Shown here piece after piece: positions 42,895 through 51,861 of a DNA stretch of 64,000 nucleotides (position 1 is the stretch's first letter; each line of letters begins with the position of its first letter). The stretch comes from Planctomycetota bacterium. Lineage in GTDB: Bacteria; Planctomycetota; UBA11346. The notes beneath the pieces were generated by a model. It searched no databases. It was not told the DNA's origin and saw only the letters and a list, made by a program, of their open reading frames with translations. The position numbers and the translations under genes were made by a program. The stretch is taken from NCBI GenBank assembly GCA_014193115.1, contig BJHQ01000013.1:62001-126000 (forward strand). Reading direction: 5' to 3'.

Positions 42895-43644
42895 TCAAGG
42901 CTTTCCAGCTGATTCTTTGATCTGGGCGATGACCGCCTCGGCAAAGCGCTTGCCGATCAGGGCTGTCCCATCGCTATCGTAATGGACGTCGGCGTTTGGT
43001 CCGGTGATGCTGGCTTTCTTCTGCTCGTCGGTCTTTCCGCTTGAGGTATCGTCAGTGTCGATCCAGCGGCTGCGGGGCAGGCGCTCGGCGACAGCGACTT
43101 GAGCCGCTCGTACAGCCTCCCACGCCTTGAGTTGACGAGAGGCCCCGTGATCGCTGATCCGGGCGATGACGGTGAACAGATCGTCCCGAGCCAGATCCTT
43201 GCGCAAGGTCGTGATCAGGCTTTCTAGCTCTTTTTCGTAATAGGGCTGGGTGATGGTGGGATTGCGTCCCTCGGTCTCACCTTGCAGCCACAGGAAATGG
43301 AGCGTGTCAGGCCGGCGGCCGGCCAGCGCCTTGGTCACCGCTGCAATCAGGCTGTCATGGTAGGTTCCGGCGACGACCGAGCCGATGGTCTTTCCGGCGT
43401 CTTCGGGCAGTTTCGACCAGCACAGGATGGGCATGCCGCCGACGGCGAATTTGGCCACGACGATCTCATCCTGGGGGAAAGCCGCCTGGATCGGCGGCAC
43501 GACGGTCTTCGGAACATCGATGCCGCCCATGTTGGATTGTCCGGAGCAGATCAGCAGGTGCAGCGTCTTCTGGGCTGCTGGTGCACCGTCAGCGCACCAG
43601 GCGCTGACGATGAGCAGGCAGATCAGGATCATTGGTCGGGTCAT
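42895..43644 (-). CDS. Sialate O-acetylesterase-like SGNH esterase, copy 1 (intact)
   Basis: The 249-residue protein has a signal peptide (about 1-20, ending near A-D-G-A) and the SGNH start L-L-I-C-S-G-Q-S-N-M-G-G with the nucleophile serine. It also has W-L-Q-G-E-T-E-G-R (glutamate block) and a late D-V-H-Y-D-S-D-G with a histidine. This is the carbohydrate-esterase SGNH class that includes sialate O-acetylesterases. ATG 43644 is used. A second, frameshifted copy lies at 43941-44706. The shared upstream block shows that both came from one tandem duplication of about 1.06 kb. Confidence 0.85.
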   Translation of the reverse strand: MTRPMILICLLIVSAWCADGAPAAQKTLHLLICSGQSNMGGIDVPKTVVPPIQAAFPQDEIVVAKFAVGGMPILCWSKLPEDAGKTIGSVVAGTYHDSLIAAVTKALAGRRPDTLHFLWLQGETEGRNPTITQPYYEKELESLITTLRKDLARDDLFTVIARISDHGASRQLKAWEAVRAAQVAVAERLPRSRWIDTDDTSSGKTDEQKKASITGPNADVHYDSDGTALIGKRFAEAVIAQIKESAGKP

Positions 43645-43732
43645 CACGGGGCTCCATTGGATTGAGTCAATGATACCCCGGAATGTGAGGAAATATTGCG
43701 CCAGAGCAGGCTCATTTTGCGGCGCAAGCTGC

Positions 43733-43778
43733 TCAGTGCAGCGGCAGGTTCAAAATCACGCTTTCGCCGGCAATCTGT
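43733..43778 (-). pseudogene. Remnant of the beta-helix gene's 3' end
   Basis: On the minus strand it reads A-G-E-S-V-I-L-N-L-P-L-H and a stop, against A-G-E-S-V-T-L-N-L-P-L-R and a stop at the end of the beta-helix gene (44818). The adjoining bases match as well, for example CAGGCTCATTTTGCGGCGC. It marks one end of the duplicated segment. Confidence 0.8.
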
Positions 43779-43838
43779 GAGATCTTCCTATCGTTTTTAG
43801 GATCTGATGGTTACGTGCCGCACCGGCGCTTGGATTCG

Positions 43839-43859
43839 GTGACAGCACGCGACTGTCAC
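43839..43859. promoter_or_regulatory. Perfect GTGACAG inverted repeat
   Basis: GTGACAG-CACGCGA-CTGTCAC has two 7-bp arms with a 7-base spacer, about 80 bases downstream of the esterase copy-2 stop. It may be a regulator site or a stem-loop; no T run follows. Confidence 0.5.
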
Positions 43860-43940
43860 GCGAAGCGATGGTCTGGCCCACATCCCTAGTGCGTGAACGC
43901 AAGACGGCGGGCCCCGCTGCGGCACAGCCTGGCGGGCCAA

Positions 43941-44706
43941 TCAGGGTTTCGCTGGGGCAGCGGCCTCTTTCAGTTGGGCGATGACCGCTTCGGCGAAGCG
44001 CTTGCCGATCAGGGCCATCCCTTCGCCATTATAATGGATACCGGCGTTCGGTCCGGTGATGTCGGCTTTATTCTCCTCGTCGTTCTTCCCGCTGGTGGCA
44101 TCGTCAGTGTCGATCCAGCGGCTGCGCGGCAGGCGCTCGGCGACGGCGACTTGAGCCGCGCGAACGGCTTCCCACGCCTTGAGTTGCCGTGATGCCCCCC
44201 AATCGCTGATCCGGGCGATGACGGCAAACAGATCGTCGCGAGCCAGATCTTTGCGTAACGTCGTGATCAGGCTTTCCAGCTCCCTTTCGTAATAGGCCTG
44301 GATGATGGTCGGATTGCGCCCCTCGGTCTCGCCTTGCAGCCACAGAAAGTGAATGGTGTCAGGCCGGCGGCCGGCCAGTGTTTTGGCCACCGCCGCAATC
44401 ATGCCGTCATAGTAGGTGCCAGCCACGACATTGTTATAGGTCTTGCCGGCGGCTTCGGGCAGTTTCGACCAGGTCAGGATGGGCATACCGCCCTGATGGA
44501 ATTTCACCACGACGATCTCGTCCAGAGGGAAGGCCGCCTGGATCGGTTGCGCGACGGTTTTCGGCACATCGAGCCCGCCCATGTTGGACTGGCCGGAGCA
44601 GATCAGCAAGTGGAGCGGTTTCTGGGCTTTTCTGGGCTGCTGGTGCGCCATCGGCGCACCAGGCGCCGATGATGAGCAGGCAGAGCAGGATCGTTGGTCG
44701 GGTCAT
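43941..44706 (-). pseudogene. Sialate O-acetylesterase-like gene, copy 2, frameshifted behind the signal peptide
   Basis: The signal peptide (M-T-R-P-T-I-L-L-C and on, from ATG 44706) is read in one frame and the SGNH domain (from P-L-H-L-L-I-C-S-G-Q-S-N-M-G-G) in another. The cause is a perfect 10-bp tandem duplication, TTTCTGGGCT twice, at 44619-44638. Removing one unit restores A-Q-K-P-L-H-L-L and a full-length protein like copy 1. The catalytic part is otherwise intact and could still be made from ATG 44651, but without a signal peptide. Confidence 0.88.
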
Positions 44707-44817
44707 GACTGGGTTTCTCAGGATTCAGCCGATGATACCCCGAGAGCGCTAGAATTATTGCGCCGGAGCAGGCTCATTTTGCGGCGCAAGCCGCTCAGCG
44801 CAGCGGCAGGTTCCAGC

Positions 44818-46674
44818 TCAGCGCAGCGGCAGATTTAACGTCACGCTTTCGCCAGCGTTCAGCTTGGCCCAGACCGCGGCTGGAATCGGACCCGGTGCAT
44901 CGTAGCCCAGCGCCGCCGCATTGGTTGCCTGGGCTGCCGAGACCTGTTGCGGTTCCTTGAGCTTCAGCGTGATCGTGGCGGCATCGACATCGCAGGTGAT
45001 GGTCAATGGCGCGGTCACGGCACCTTTGTCGAACCCGACCAGTCGCTGCCAGAAATCGAGGTTCACCAGGGCTTCGCGACCGGGTTCCTCCAGGCAGAAT
45101 CCGCCTTGGCCTTTTCCGGCATACAGATTGCGGTCGCACTGGTTGTCGTTGCGCCGGGCCAGGTAGATGAGTTTCCCGGTCAGAGCGATATTGCCCTGGA
45201 TCACCGCGCCGGTGCACAAGGCGGTGTGGCCGTCGACCAGGCGGTTCTTCTGGGCGATATGGTGGGCGATGGCGTAATGCCCGACCTTGCCGATCAGGTT
45301 GTGGGCAATGCCGGTGCTTTCGCTGATGTCGCTGCTGATCCCGTTGCCACCGCTGAAACCATCCTTGGGCGGAGTGTTCCCCGGCGGATCGCGCATGTCC
45401 CAGACCACGTTGCCATCGACCAGGTTGCCCTCGGGGTTGGCCTCGATGTAGACCGCGGCGAGCAGGGTCTCGATGTCGAGCATGGCATTGCGCGTGACCC
45501 GGCAATTGGCGCACTGGTAGTCGAGCCACACGCCGCAAGCGGAACGCACGTGGCGAATCAGATTGCGCCGGATCACCGTGTTGCGTGCGAAGTGGAATTT
45601 GATGGCGGCTGCCTCGAAGCAGCGCTCGGCGCCGAGGGTGCCAATGCGCTCGAACAGGTTGTCCTCGATCAGACTGTTCGACACGCCATTGGTACCGAAG
45701 ACGCCGGCTGTGCCGAGATCCTGCAAACGGTTGCGCCTGACGATGTGGCCTCCGGATGCGTCTGTGCCCTTGGGCCACCCGCCGCCGATGTCGATGCCGA
45801 CCGTGTTGACCTGGCGGATGGTGTTGTCCTCCAGGATCCAGTGGTGGCCGCCGCCAGTGCCGAGGGCTCCGCGATGCGGCTGGGGGATGCCATTGGCGGC
45901 GTGTTCGCAGATCAGCCCGGCGACCCGGATGTACCCCAGACCCGGCACCACCGGGGCGAAGCACTGCTCGCGGACCCAGGCTTCGACCACCCGGTCGCCG
46001 AGCTTTCCGTCGAGGAGCACCGAGATCTTTCGCGAGCGGTCCTGGACCGAATACCACGGTTTTGCTGTGGTGTCGCTGGAACGTGGGTTATGGACCAGAC
46101 GTTGGCCGTTGAGCGAGATGACACCGCGTGGTGCCAGCACCCGATTGCGTTCGTCTTCTCCAGCGCTCCAGAAGGGGAACCACCCGCCTGGCCCGAAATT
46201 GGTGGCGGCGAAGGGATCGTAGCCGGCGAACCAGGTTTCGGGCAGCGATACTTCCCACCGTTCGTGCTCTGCATCCGGTTTGCTGGTCACGGTCCGCTGT
46301 TGTGGCGTGACGATCTCGGAGGCGCTGATGATGACGATCTCGCCCGGCGCCGCTCGGTACCGGATCATCGCGGATGGACCGCTGCCGCCCCGGGCGGGCC
46401 GCACCCACTCGCGGTAGGTACCCGCGTGGATGACGGCCTCCTCACCTGGTTGGAGCACCGCGGCAGCGGCGGATATGGTCGCAAACGGCCGGTCGGCACT
46501 GCCTGGGCCGCGGTCATCCGCCGCCGGATGGTCCTTGGCGACATGATAGGTTTTGGAATAGGCGGTGCTGTCGTCCCAGAACGTGAACACCGAGCCATCG
46601 GCCAATACGACAGGGGATTCGGTAGCGGCTGGTGCAGTGGACATGGCGATCAGGGCGAGAACGGTGAGGAGCAT
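44818..46674 (-). CDS. Secreted right-handed beta-helix protein, polysaccharide-lyase-like
   Basis: The 618-residue product has a signal peptide (about 1-18). The start of the helix domain has the G-P-G-S-A-D-R-P-F-A-T-I-S-A-A motif typical of parallel beta-helix proteins, with I-H-A-G-T-Y-R-E after it. Repeats of short strands continue to about residue 540, for example I-V-R-R-N-R-L-Q-D-L-G and I-E-D-N-L-F-E-R-I-G. Such proteins include pectate lyases and related enzymes; catalytic residues are not assignable. ATG 46674 is used. A regulator gene of the AraC class stands just upstream on the same strand. Confidence 0.8.
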   Translation of the reverse strand: MLLTVLALIAMSTAPAATESPVVLADGSVFTFWDDSTAYSKTYHVAKDHPAADDRGPGSADRPFATISAAAAVLQPGEEAVIHAGTYREWVRPARGGSGPSAMIRYRAAPGEIVIISASEIVTPQQRTVTSKPDAEHERWEVSLPETWFAGYDPFAATNFGPGGWFPFWSAGEDERNRVLAPRGVISLNGQRLVHNPRSSDTTAKPWYSVQDRSRKISVLLDGKLGDRVVEAWVREQCFAPVVPGLGYIRVAGLICEHAANGIPQPHRGALGTGGGHHWILEDNTIRQVNTVGIDIGGGWPKGTDASGGHIVRRNRLQDLGTAGVFGTNGVSNSLIEDNLFERIGTLGAERCFEAAAIKFHFARNTVIRRNLIRHVRSACGVWLDYQCANCRVTRNAMLDIETLLAAVYIEANPEGNLVDGNVVWDMRDPPGNTPPKDGFSGGNGISSDISESTGIAHNLIGKVGHYAIAHHIAQKNRLVDGHTALCTGAVIQGNIALTGKLIYLARRNDNQCDRNLYAGKGQGGFCLEEPGREALVNLDFWQRLVGFDKGAVTAPLTITCDVDAATITLKLKEPQQVSAAQATNAAALGYDAPGPIPAAVWAKLNAGESVTLNLPLR

Positions 46675-46726
46675 AGGGGTGCGGCGACGATGGTTGGAGT
46701 CTGTGCTACCGAAAGCCAAGCGCCGG

Positions 46727-47674
46727 TTACGAACCGCCGCGGGCCCGGCGCAATTGGCCCGGAGTGCAGCCAGCGAACCGGCGGAACGCGGCGGTCAGGC
46801 GATCGGCCTCGGCGAAGCCCACCGCCTGGGCGATGTCGGCGATGCGCAGATCGCTGTCGAGCAGCAGCGCTCTGGCACGCTCGACCCGAATGCGGTGGAT
46901 TTCTGCCAAAGGGCTGCGGCCAAGGTGTTCGGCGCACAGCCGTTGCAGATGCCGGGAGCTGATCCCGACCGCGTCGGCAACCTCTTCGACGGCAAGATTC
47001 CTGGCGTAATGCTGCTCGATCCAAGCGATGGCGATGGCCAGCCGATTGGCATCGGACGCCTGGGCAGCGGTGGTGAAGGCCGGCGTCGAAGCCGGGGACA
47101 CCAGACGGCGCGGCACCGTGGCGGCGGGATCAGCGGCGAGGCGCTGGCAGGCCGCGACGACCGCATCGGCCATGCCGGCCGGATCCGGGCCGAACACTGC
47201 CATATCGCCGGTGGGTGGCAGCAGCGAGTCCTCATGGTGGATGGCTACGACCGGCCGGCCGGCTGGGTCGACCGGCTGGGTGTCGCCGATCACCAACGCC
47301 TGGGCCGAGGTGTCCTCGACCAGTGCCAGACCCAAGGCGCAGGCGGTGATGCTCAGCCCGCGGAAGATGGGCAACGGCAGACCACGGACCGCGATCTGCC
47401 GCGCGCCCAGGCTGCGCAGATGGCGGACCGCCTGGGAGCCCAAAGCCAGCGGGTCGCTCGCCACCACCGCCCGCCCGGGTCCACCCGGACCGGCACTGGT
47501 GCCAACCAGCACCACCGGACCGCTTCCCGCCCAAGCCGCTGATCTGGCGGCCGGCACCACCGTCACCGCGGCGGCGGATTCGACGACCGTGATTCCGCTG
47601 CTGTCCAGATGGATGCGGAGCCTTTGCCAGAACGGGTGGCGGCCGGCCACCACAGCAACCTGAAGGCGCGCCAT
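46727..47674 (-). CDS. XylR-like AraC regulator with LacI-type sensor
   Basis: The 315-residue protein differs from the other AraC genes here. Its N-terminal 200 residues look like a shortened periplasmic-binding-protein (LacI-type) sensor, with L-R-S-L-G-A-R-Q-I-A-V-R-G near 85-97. The C-terminal double helix-turn-helix (about 210-305) has V-E-E-V-A-D-A-V-G-I-S-S-R-H-L and I-A-D-I-A-Q-A-V-G-F-A-E-A-D-R. This layout is that of XylR, a sugar-responsive regulator, though the sensor is shorter than usual. It probably controls the adjacent beta-helix gene and perhaps the esterases. Confidence 0.8.
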   Translation of the reverse strand: MARLQVAVVAGRHPFWQRLRIHLDSSGITVVESAAAVTVVPAARSAAWAGSGPVVLVGTSAGPGGPGRAVVASDPLALGSQAVRHLRSLGARQIAVRGLPLPIFRGLSITACALGLALVEDTSAQALVIGDTQPVDPAGRPVVAIHHEDSLLPPTGDMAVFGPDPAGMADAVVAACQRLAADPAATVPRRLVSPASTPAFTTAAQASDANRLAIAIAWIEQHYARNLAVEEVADAVGISSRHLQRLCAEHLGRSPLAEIHRIRVERARALLLDSDLRIADIAQAVGFAEADRLTAAFRRFAGCTPGQLRRARGGS

Positions 47675-47886
47675 GGTTGCAAAGGTAACGCGACCATCCT
47701 CGATACCCAGCCCCGGGCCGTGGCCCCGAGCAGAACCGTTGCATCCGCAGCTGACGAAGTCAGTTCGGTTGAGCCGTCATCTGGAAAACACGGATCCTGC
47801 CCCTGGATGTTCGGAGTTCAGCGCACCGCCACCGCCAGCTCACCAGCCACTGGCATGGGCACGGTCTGCTCGCCGCTATCTGGATT

Positions 47887-49629
47887 CTAGGCTGGATTCG
47901 CTTTGGTTCGTCCCGACATCCGGGCCGCAAGCTCTCCGCCACGGTTCAAGGCGTGCTCAAGGCTGCCGATTAGGCGGTCGCCGCCGATCTCTTCATCAAT
48001 GCCCAGACGCTGCAAGTCGTGGAGCGGACGGGTATGGACCTCGGCCAGCACCAGGGCGACTCCTTTGCGCCGGCAGGCGGTGTGCAGTTCGCGCAGGGCG
48101 AAGCCGGCGGTGGCGTCGATGAAGGGCACATGGCGCAGGCGCAGGATCAGCACTTTGACGGTGGATCCCAGGCTTTCGTCGAGGTCACGGAGCATGGTCG
48201 CGGCGCCGAAGAAGAACGGCCCGCGGACTTCGTAGACCTCGACGCCCGGTGGCGGAGGGATCCGCGCAAACAGCGGTTCATCATCGGCGTCAAGACGTTC
48301 GATCTGCATGTGGTCGCTGAGCCGTTTGACGAAGAAGAACATGGCCAAGGTCACGCCCACCAGGATCGCGTAGACCAGCCCGACGAAGGCGGTCAGGCCG
48401 AAGGCCACCGGCAGCAACACGGCGTCGCCGCGGTCGGCGCGCAGGATGTGGGGCCAATGGCGGAGCTCGGCCATGTACCAGCACACCACCAGCAGCACGC
48501 CGGCGAGGGCGGCCAGCGGGACATGGATCACCACCGGCGCCAGGACCACCAGCATCGCCAACACCGTCAGCGCGTGGAAAATGCCGGCCATCGGAGTGCG
48601 GGCTCCGGCTCTTACGTTGGCGCTGGTCCGGGCGATGACCCCGGTGGCTGGCAGGCAGCCGAACAAAGGCGCCACCAGGTTGGCGACACCTTGGCCGACC
48701 AGCTCGGCGTTGCTGTCGTGGCGATGTCCGGTCATGCCATCAGCGACCACTGCCGACAGCAGCGACTCGATCGCCCCGAGCAGTCCCAGCGACAGCGCCA
48801 GCGGCGACAGCTCTGCGAGATATTTCAGCCAATCGCCTGCGAACCGTTCGGAAAATATCGTTGGATCCGGAGCCAGCCAGGACAGCGATGGCCACGAGAA
48901 CATCGGCAGGCCGCCGGACGCGGCCATCTCCGGGAAGCTGGTGGCGATGGTCGCAACTTTTCCGGACGATTCCCACCCGGCGAACCAGACCGCGACCGCC
49001 GCCAGGATCAGTGCGATCAAGCCCCCGGGAAGGCGCGGATCGATCTGACGCAAACCGATGATCACCGCGATCGACGCCGCGCAGATCGCCGCTGGCGGCC
49101 AGGTCGCCTCGGGCAGGTGGATCCACACCCAGGCCAGGCGTTCATGGAGATGCTCCGCCGGATGCTTGGGTTCGCTGAGGCCGAGGGCCGGCCCGATCTG
49201 GGTCGAGGCCAAGATCACCGCGATGCCGGTGGTGAATCCGATCACCACCGGCATCGGGATGTAGCTGATCACTTTGCCGAGCCGGAAGATGCCGAGGAAC
49301 AGCACCAGCACCCCAGCCATCACCGTCGCCAAGGCCAGACCCTGGAAACCGAATTGATTCACTCCGATGGCGCAGAGTCCGACGAACGCACCGGCCGGCC
49401 CGCCGATCTGGACCCGGCTGCCACCGAGGGCGCTGATCAGCAGCCCGCCGATCACTGCCGTCCACAGGCCTTGCTCGGGTCGTACTCCGCACGCGAGCGA
49501 CAGCGCCAGGGACAAGGGCAAGGCAATTATCCCGACCAACAGCCCAGCCAGCAAATCCGCAGAGAAATCAGACCGACTATAGCCGCGTCGCAGGCATTGG
49601 AGCAGTGTCGGATGATACCAGCCGATCAT
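47887..49629 (-). CDS. SulP-family anion transporter with STAS domain
   Basis: The 580-residue protein has 10-12 membrane helices (about 20-430) and a C-terminal STAS domain (about 450-560). Family features are A-L-P-L-S-L-A-L-S near the N-terminus and P-A-G-A-F-V-G in the third segment. V-K-V-L-I-L-R-L-R-H-V-P-F-I-D-A-T lies in the STAS domain. SulP proteins carry sulfate, bicarbonate or other anions. The substrate is open; with the mod and cys systems in the window it may be another sulfate route. ATG 49629 is preferred to an in-frame start at 49665. Confidence 0.9.
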   Translation of the reverse strand: MIGWYHPTLLQCLRRGYSRSDFSADLLAGLLVGIIALPLSLALSLACGVRPEQGLWTAVIGGLLISALGGSRVQIGGPAGAFVGLCAIGVNQFGFQGLALATVMAGVLVLFLGIFRLGKVISYIPMPVVIGFTTGIAVILASTQIGPALGLSEPKHPAEHLHERLAWVWIHLPEATWPPAAICAASIAVIIGLRQIDPRLPGGLIALILAAVAVWFAGWESSGKVATIATSFPEMAASGGLPMFSWPSLSWLAPDPTIFSERFAGDWLKYLAELSPLALSLGLLGAIESLLSAVVADGMTGHRHDSNAELVGQGVANLVAPLFGCLPATGVIARTSANVRAGARTPMAGIFHALTVLAMLVVLAPVVIHVPLAALAGVLLVVCWYMAELRHWPHILRADRGDAVLLPVAFGLTAFVGLVYAILVGVTLAMFFFVKRLSDHMQIERLDADDEPLFARIPPPPGVEVYEVRGPFFFGAATMLRDLDESLGSTVKVLILRLRHVPFIDATAGFALRELHTACRRKGVALVLAEVHTRPLHDLQRLGIDEEIGGDRLIGSLEHALNRGGELAARMSGRTKANPA

Positions 49630-49904
49630 GACTGGCGGATGCTGAGCGAGCCCATGCTGGTGCAAGTCCGGGCAGGAACGAGCGGAATGAGACCTACTTG
49701 CAGCAGCGGTGCGACCGGATCGATCTCAAATGACCCTGAAAAACGCAGTTGGGAGACCGCCAAAACGCTCAAGCGTCAAGGCGTGGAGGGTCGGAGAAGG
49801 ATCCACCCGCACCCGGTGGGTACTCCAGTCAACGGAGAAATTTCTCAGTTTTTCCCTACGTCTTGACGCCTCGGCAGTTCATCTGCTTTGTTGAGCATTG
49901 TACG
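49630..49904. other. Region between ackA and the SulP gene
   Basis: The 275-bp region lies between the ackA stop and the SulP start and should hold the SulP promoter. Its middle part (49770-49863) is copy B of the dispersed repeat. No gene was seen. Confidence 0.45.
49770..49863 (-). repeat. Dispersed repeat, copy B
   Basis: On the minus strand it shares GGGAAAAACT, CCGGGTGCGGGTGGATC and TTCTCC with copy A at 42788-42868, in the same order and with similar spacing. The two copies are in opposite orientation, seven kilobases apart, both in intergenic DNA. Confidence 0.65.
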
Positions 49905-51080
49905 TCAGGCGAGCATGGCCGCGGTATCCTGGGCGATGAGCAGTTCTTCATCGGTCGGCACCACCAGAACCATGACCGATCCATCGGCGCTGACCCGGTT
50001 GGCGCTGGTCCGGCCATGTTCGGCATTGCGCTGCGGATCGAGCCGCAGTCCGAGGAATCCCAGCAATCCGACTGCTTGGGCGCGGATGTCTGGGCTGTGC
50101 TCACCAATGCCGCCAGTGAAGACCAGGGCATCGAGTCCGCCCAAGGCGACCACCTGGCCGGCGATGTGCTTCGCCAGCGCATAGCAGAAAACCTCCACCG
50201 CAAGCAATGCTTCGGCTTGGCCGGATTGGGCAGCGGCCAGGATGGTGCGCATATCATTGCTGATTCCGGACAACGCTTTCAAACCGCTGTCGGCATTGAG
50301 TTGGGCCACCACCTGATCAGCGGTGGAGCCGGTGGCTTTGGCGACGTGGGTGACGATGGCCGGATCGAGGGAACCGCTGCGGGTGCCCATCACCAGGCCT
50401 TCGAGCGGAGTCAGGCCCATGGTCGTGTCGAGGGAGATGCCATTTGCGATGGCCGCGCACGAGCAGCCGTTGCCGAGATGGGCTGTAATCAGCCGGGGAT
50501 GCGGAATCTCGGGCAGCAGGCTGGTCGCCCGAGCCGAAACGAAGCGGTGGCTGGTGCCATGAAAACCGTAGCGGCGCACCCCAAGTCGTTCCCGCCATTC
50601 CCGGGGCACGGCATAGGTGCTTGCCCGGGCCGGCAGGCTGGAATGGAAAGAGGTGTCGAAGACTGCCACCTGGGGCAGCGTCGGCAGCAGCTGACCGCAT
50701 AGGTCGATGCCCAGCAGATTCGCTGGATTATGCAGCGGGGCGAGGGGGACGCAGGCGGCGATGCCCGCGAGGACATCGCGGCCGATCCGGGCCGAGGCCG
50801 AGAACTGGGTTCCACCATGCACCACCCGGTGGCCGATCCCGCTGATTCCGGCGATCAGTCCCCGGGCCGAAAGCAGGTCGACCAATTGGCGCAGCACTGC
50901 CGCGTGGTCGGCCATGGGCAGGGCAAGGTCGATCCGTTCGTTGCCGACCTCCAGCCGCAGATCGGCCTCGGCTGATCCAAGACGCTGGGCCAGGGCAGTG
51001 GCCGAGCGCTGCGCGCTGACCGGATCGATCACGGCGAGTTTGAGCGACGAGCTGCCGCAATTGATGACGAGGATGGTCAT
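49905..51080 (-). CDS. ackA: Acetate kinase
   Basis: The 391-residue enzyme has the phosphate motif N-C-G-S-S-S-L-K (7-14), H-R-V-V-H-G-G near 84-90, the catalytic F-D-T-S-F-H, G-F-H-G-T-S-H, H-L-G-N-G-C-S, G-T-R-S-G-S-L-D-P-A-I and F-T-G-G-I-G-E-H-S near 315-323. It interconverts acetyl phosphate and acetate with ATP. No phosphotransacetylase gene is adjacent. ATG 51080 is set by the family N-terminus. Three direct repeats lie 68-110 bases upstream. Confidence 0.94.
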   Translation of the reverse strand: MTILVINCGSSSLKLAVIDPVSAQRSATALAQRLGSAEADLRLEVGNERIDLALPMADHAAVLRQLVDLLSARGLIAGISGIGHRVVHGGTQFSASARIGRDVLAGIAACVPLAPLHNPANLLGIDLCGQLLPTLPQVAVFDTSFHSSLPARASTYAVPREWRERLGVRRYGFHGTSHRFVSARATSLLPEIPHPRLITAHLGNGCSCAAIANGISLDTTMGLTPLEGLVMGTRSGSLDPAIVTHVAKATGSTADQVVAQLNADSGLKALSGISNDMRTILAAAQSGQAEALLAVEVFCYALAKHIAGQVVALGGLDALVFTGGIGEHSPDIRAQAVGLLGFLGLRLDPQRNAEHGRTSANRVSADGSVMVLVVPTDEELLIAQDTAAMLA

Positions 51081-51147
51081 GGCTGCCGATTGTGGCTGTG
51101 GCTGGCGACGGCAACCCACCTGCACGTTACCGCTTGGACAACCGGGG

Positions 51148-51190
51148 ATTTTTTCCAGCGACTTTTTTCCCAGCGACCTTTTCCAACGAC
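51148..51190 (-). promoter_or_regulatory. Three direct repeats upstream of ackA
   Basis: On the minus strand GTCG-T/C-TGG followed by an A run appears three times with periods of about 13-15 bp. It may be a binding site for a regulator of ackA or a slippage-prone repeat. Confidence 0.45.
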
Positions 51191-51216
51191 TGGGCGGTCA
51201 ATGCCTGAATCGCCGA

Positions 51217-51783
51217 TCAGGGCGAAACAGTGTGGTCCTTCGTCACGTCGGAGCGCAGGATTCCGAAACAGGCGATATCTTGCTGGGTGCTGAATCGATC
51301 GCAGACGTGTCCACGCAGGATGCCTTCGAATCGCATACCAACCTTGGCCATCACCCGGCCGCTGGCCGGATTTCCAGTGAAATGGGAAGCGAAGACCCGG
51401 ATCAGCCCGAGGTGGGCGAACGCGAAGGCGACGAGGGTTCGCGAAGCAGCGGTGGCGTAGCCCCGGTTCCACCAAGCGGCTCCGATCCAATAGCCGAGTT
51501 CTGCGCGGCGATGGTCGGCATCGATGGTCAGACCACAGCAGCCGATCAGGCCGTCATCGGGATGGATCACCGCGAACACCGCGTTGCGTCCGGTCCACCA
51601 GCCAGCGTTCATGTCGGCGATGAACCGCTCGGCCGCACGTTCGGGGTAAGGATGCGGAATGTTGAGCGTAGTCGCGGCGACTCGCGGATCGCCGGCCAGC
51701 TCCCGCACCCGGATAGCGTCGGAGTCAGCGAATGCACGCAGGCGCAACGCCCCAGCGGTCAGTTCAGGCTGGTCGCGTCGCAT
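51217..51783 (-). CDS. GNAT-family N-acetyltransferase (RimJ/RimL type)
   Basis: The 188-residue protein has the GNAT core: L-R-L-R-A-F at the start, E-L-G-Y-W-I-G-A-A-W-W-N-R-G-Y-A-T and N-P-A-S-G-R-V-M-A-K-V-G-M-R-F-E-G. This resembles RimL-like enzymes that acetylate protein N-termini or small amines with acetyl-CoA. The length is normal. It lies 136 bases upstream of ackA on the same strand and directly after a repeat array. Confidence 0.88.
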   Translation of the reverse strand: MRRDQPELTAGALRLRAFADSDAIRVRELAGDPRVAATTLNIPHPYPERAAERFIADMNAGWWTGRNAVFAVIHPDDGLIGCCGLTIDADHRRAELGYWIGAAWWNRGYATAASRTLVAFAFAHLGLIRVFASHFTGNPASGRVMAKVGMRFEGILRGHVCDRFSTQQDIACFGILRSDVTKDHTVSP

Positions 51784-51861
51784 GTGGATGCAGCAAGAAT
51801 CCGATGAACCGTTAAACTGCCAAAGCGTCGAGCAGCATCAGATTCGAAAGGACCGCGGATG

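Noticed and set aside
43839-43859. Intrinsic terminator
   Set aside because: The GTGACAG palindrome is perfect but no T run follows on either strand; kept only as an inverted repeat.
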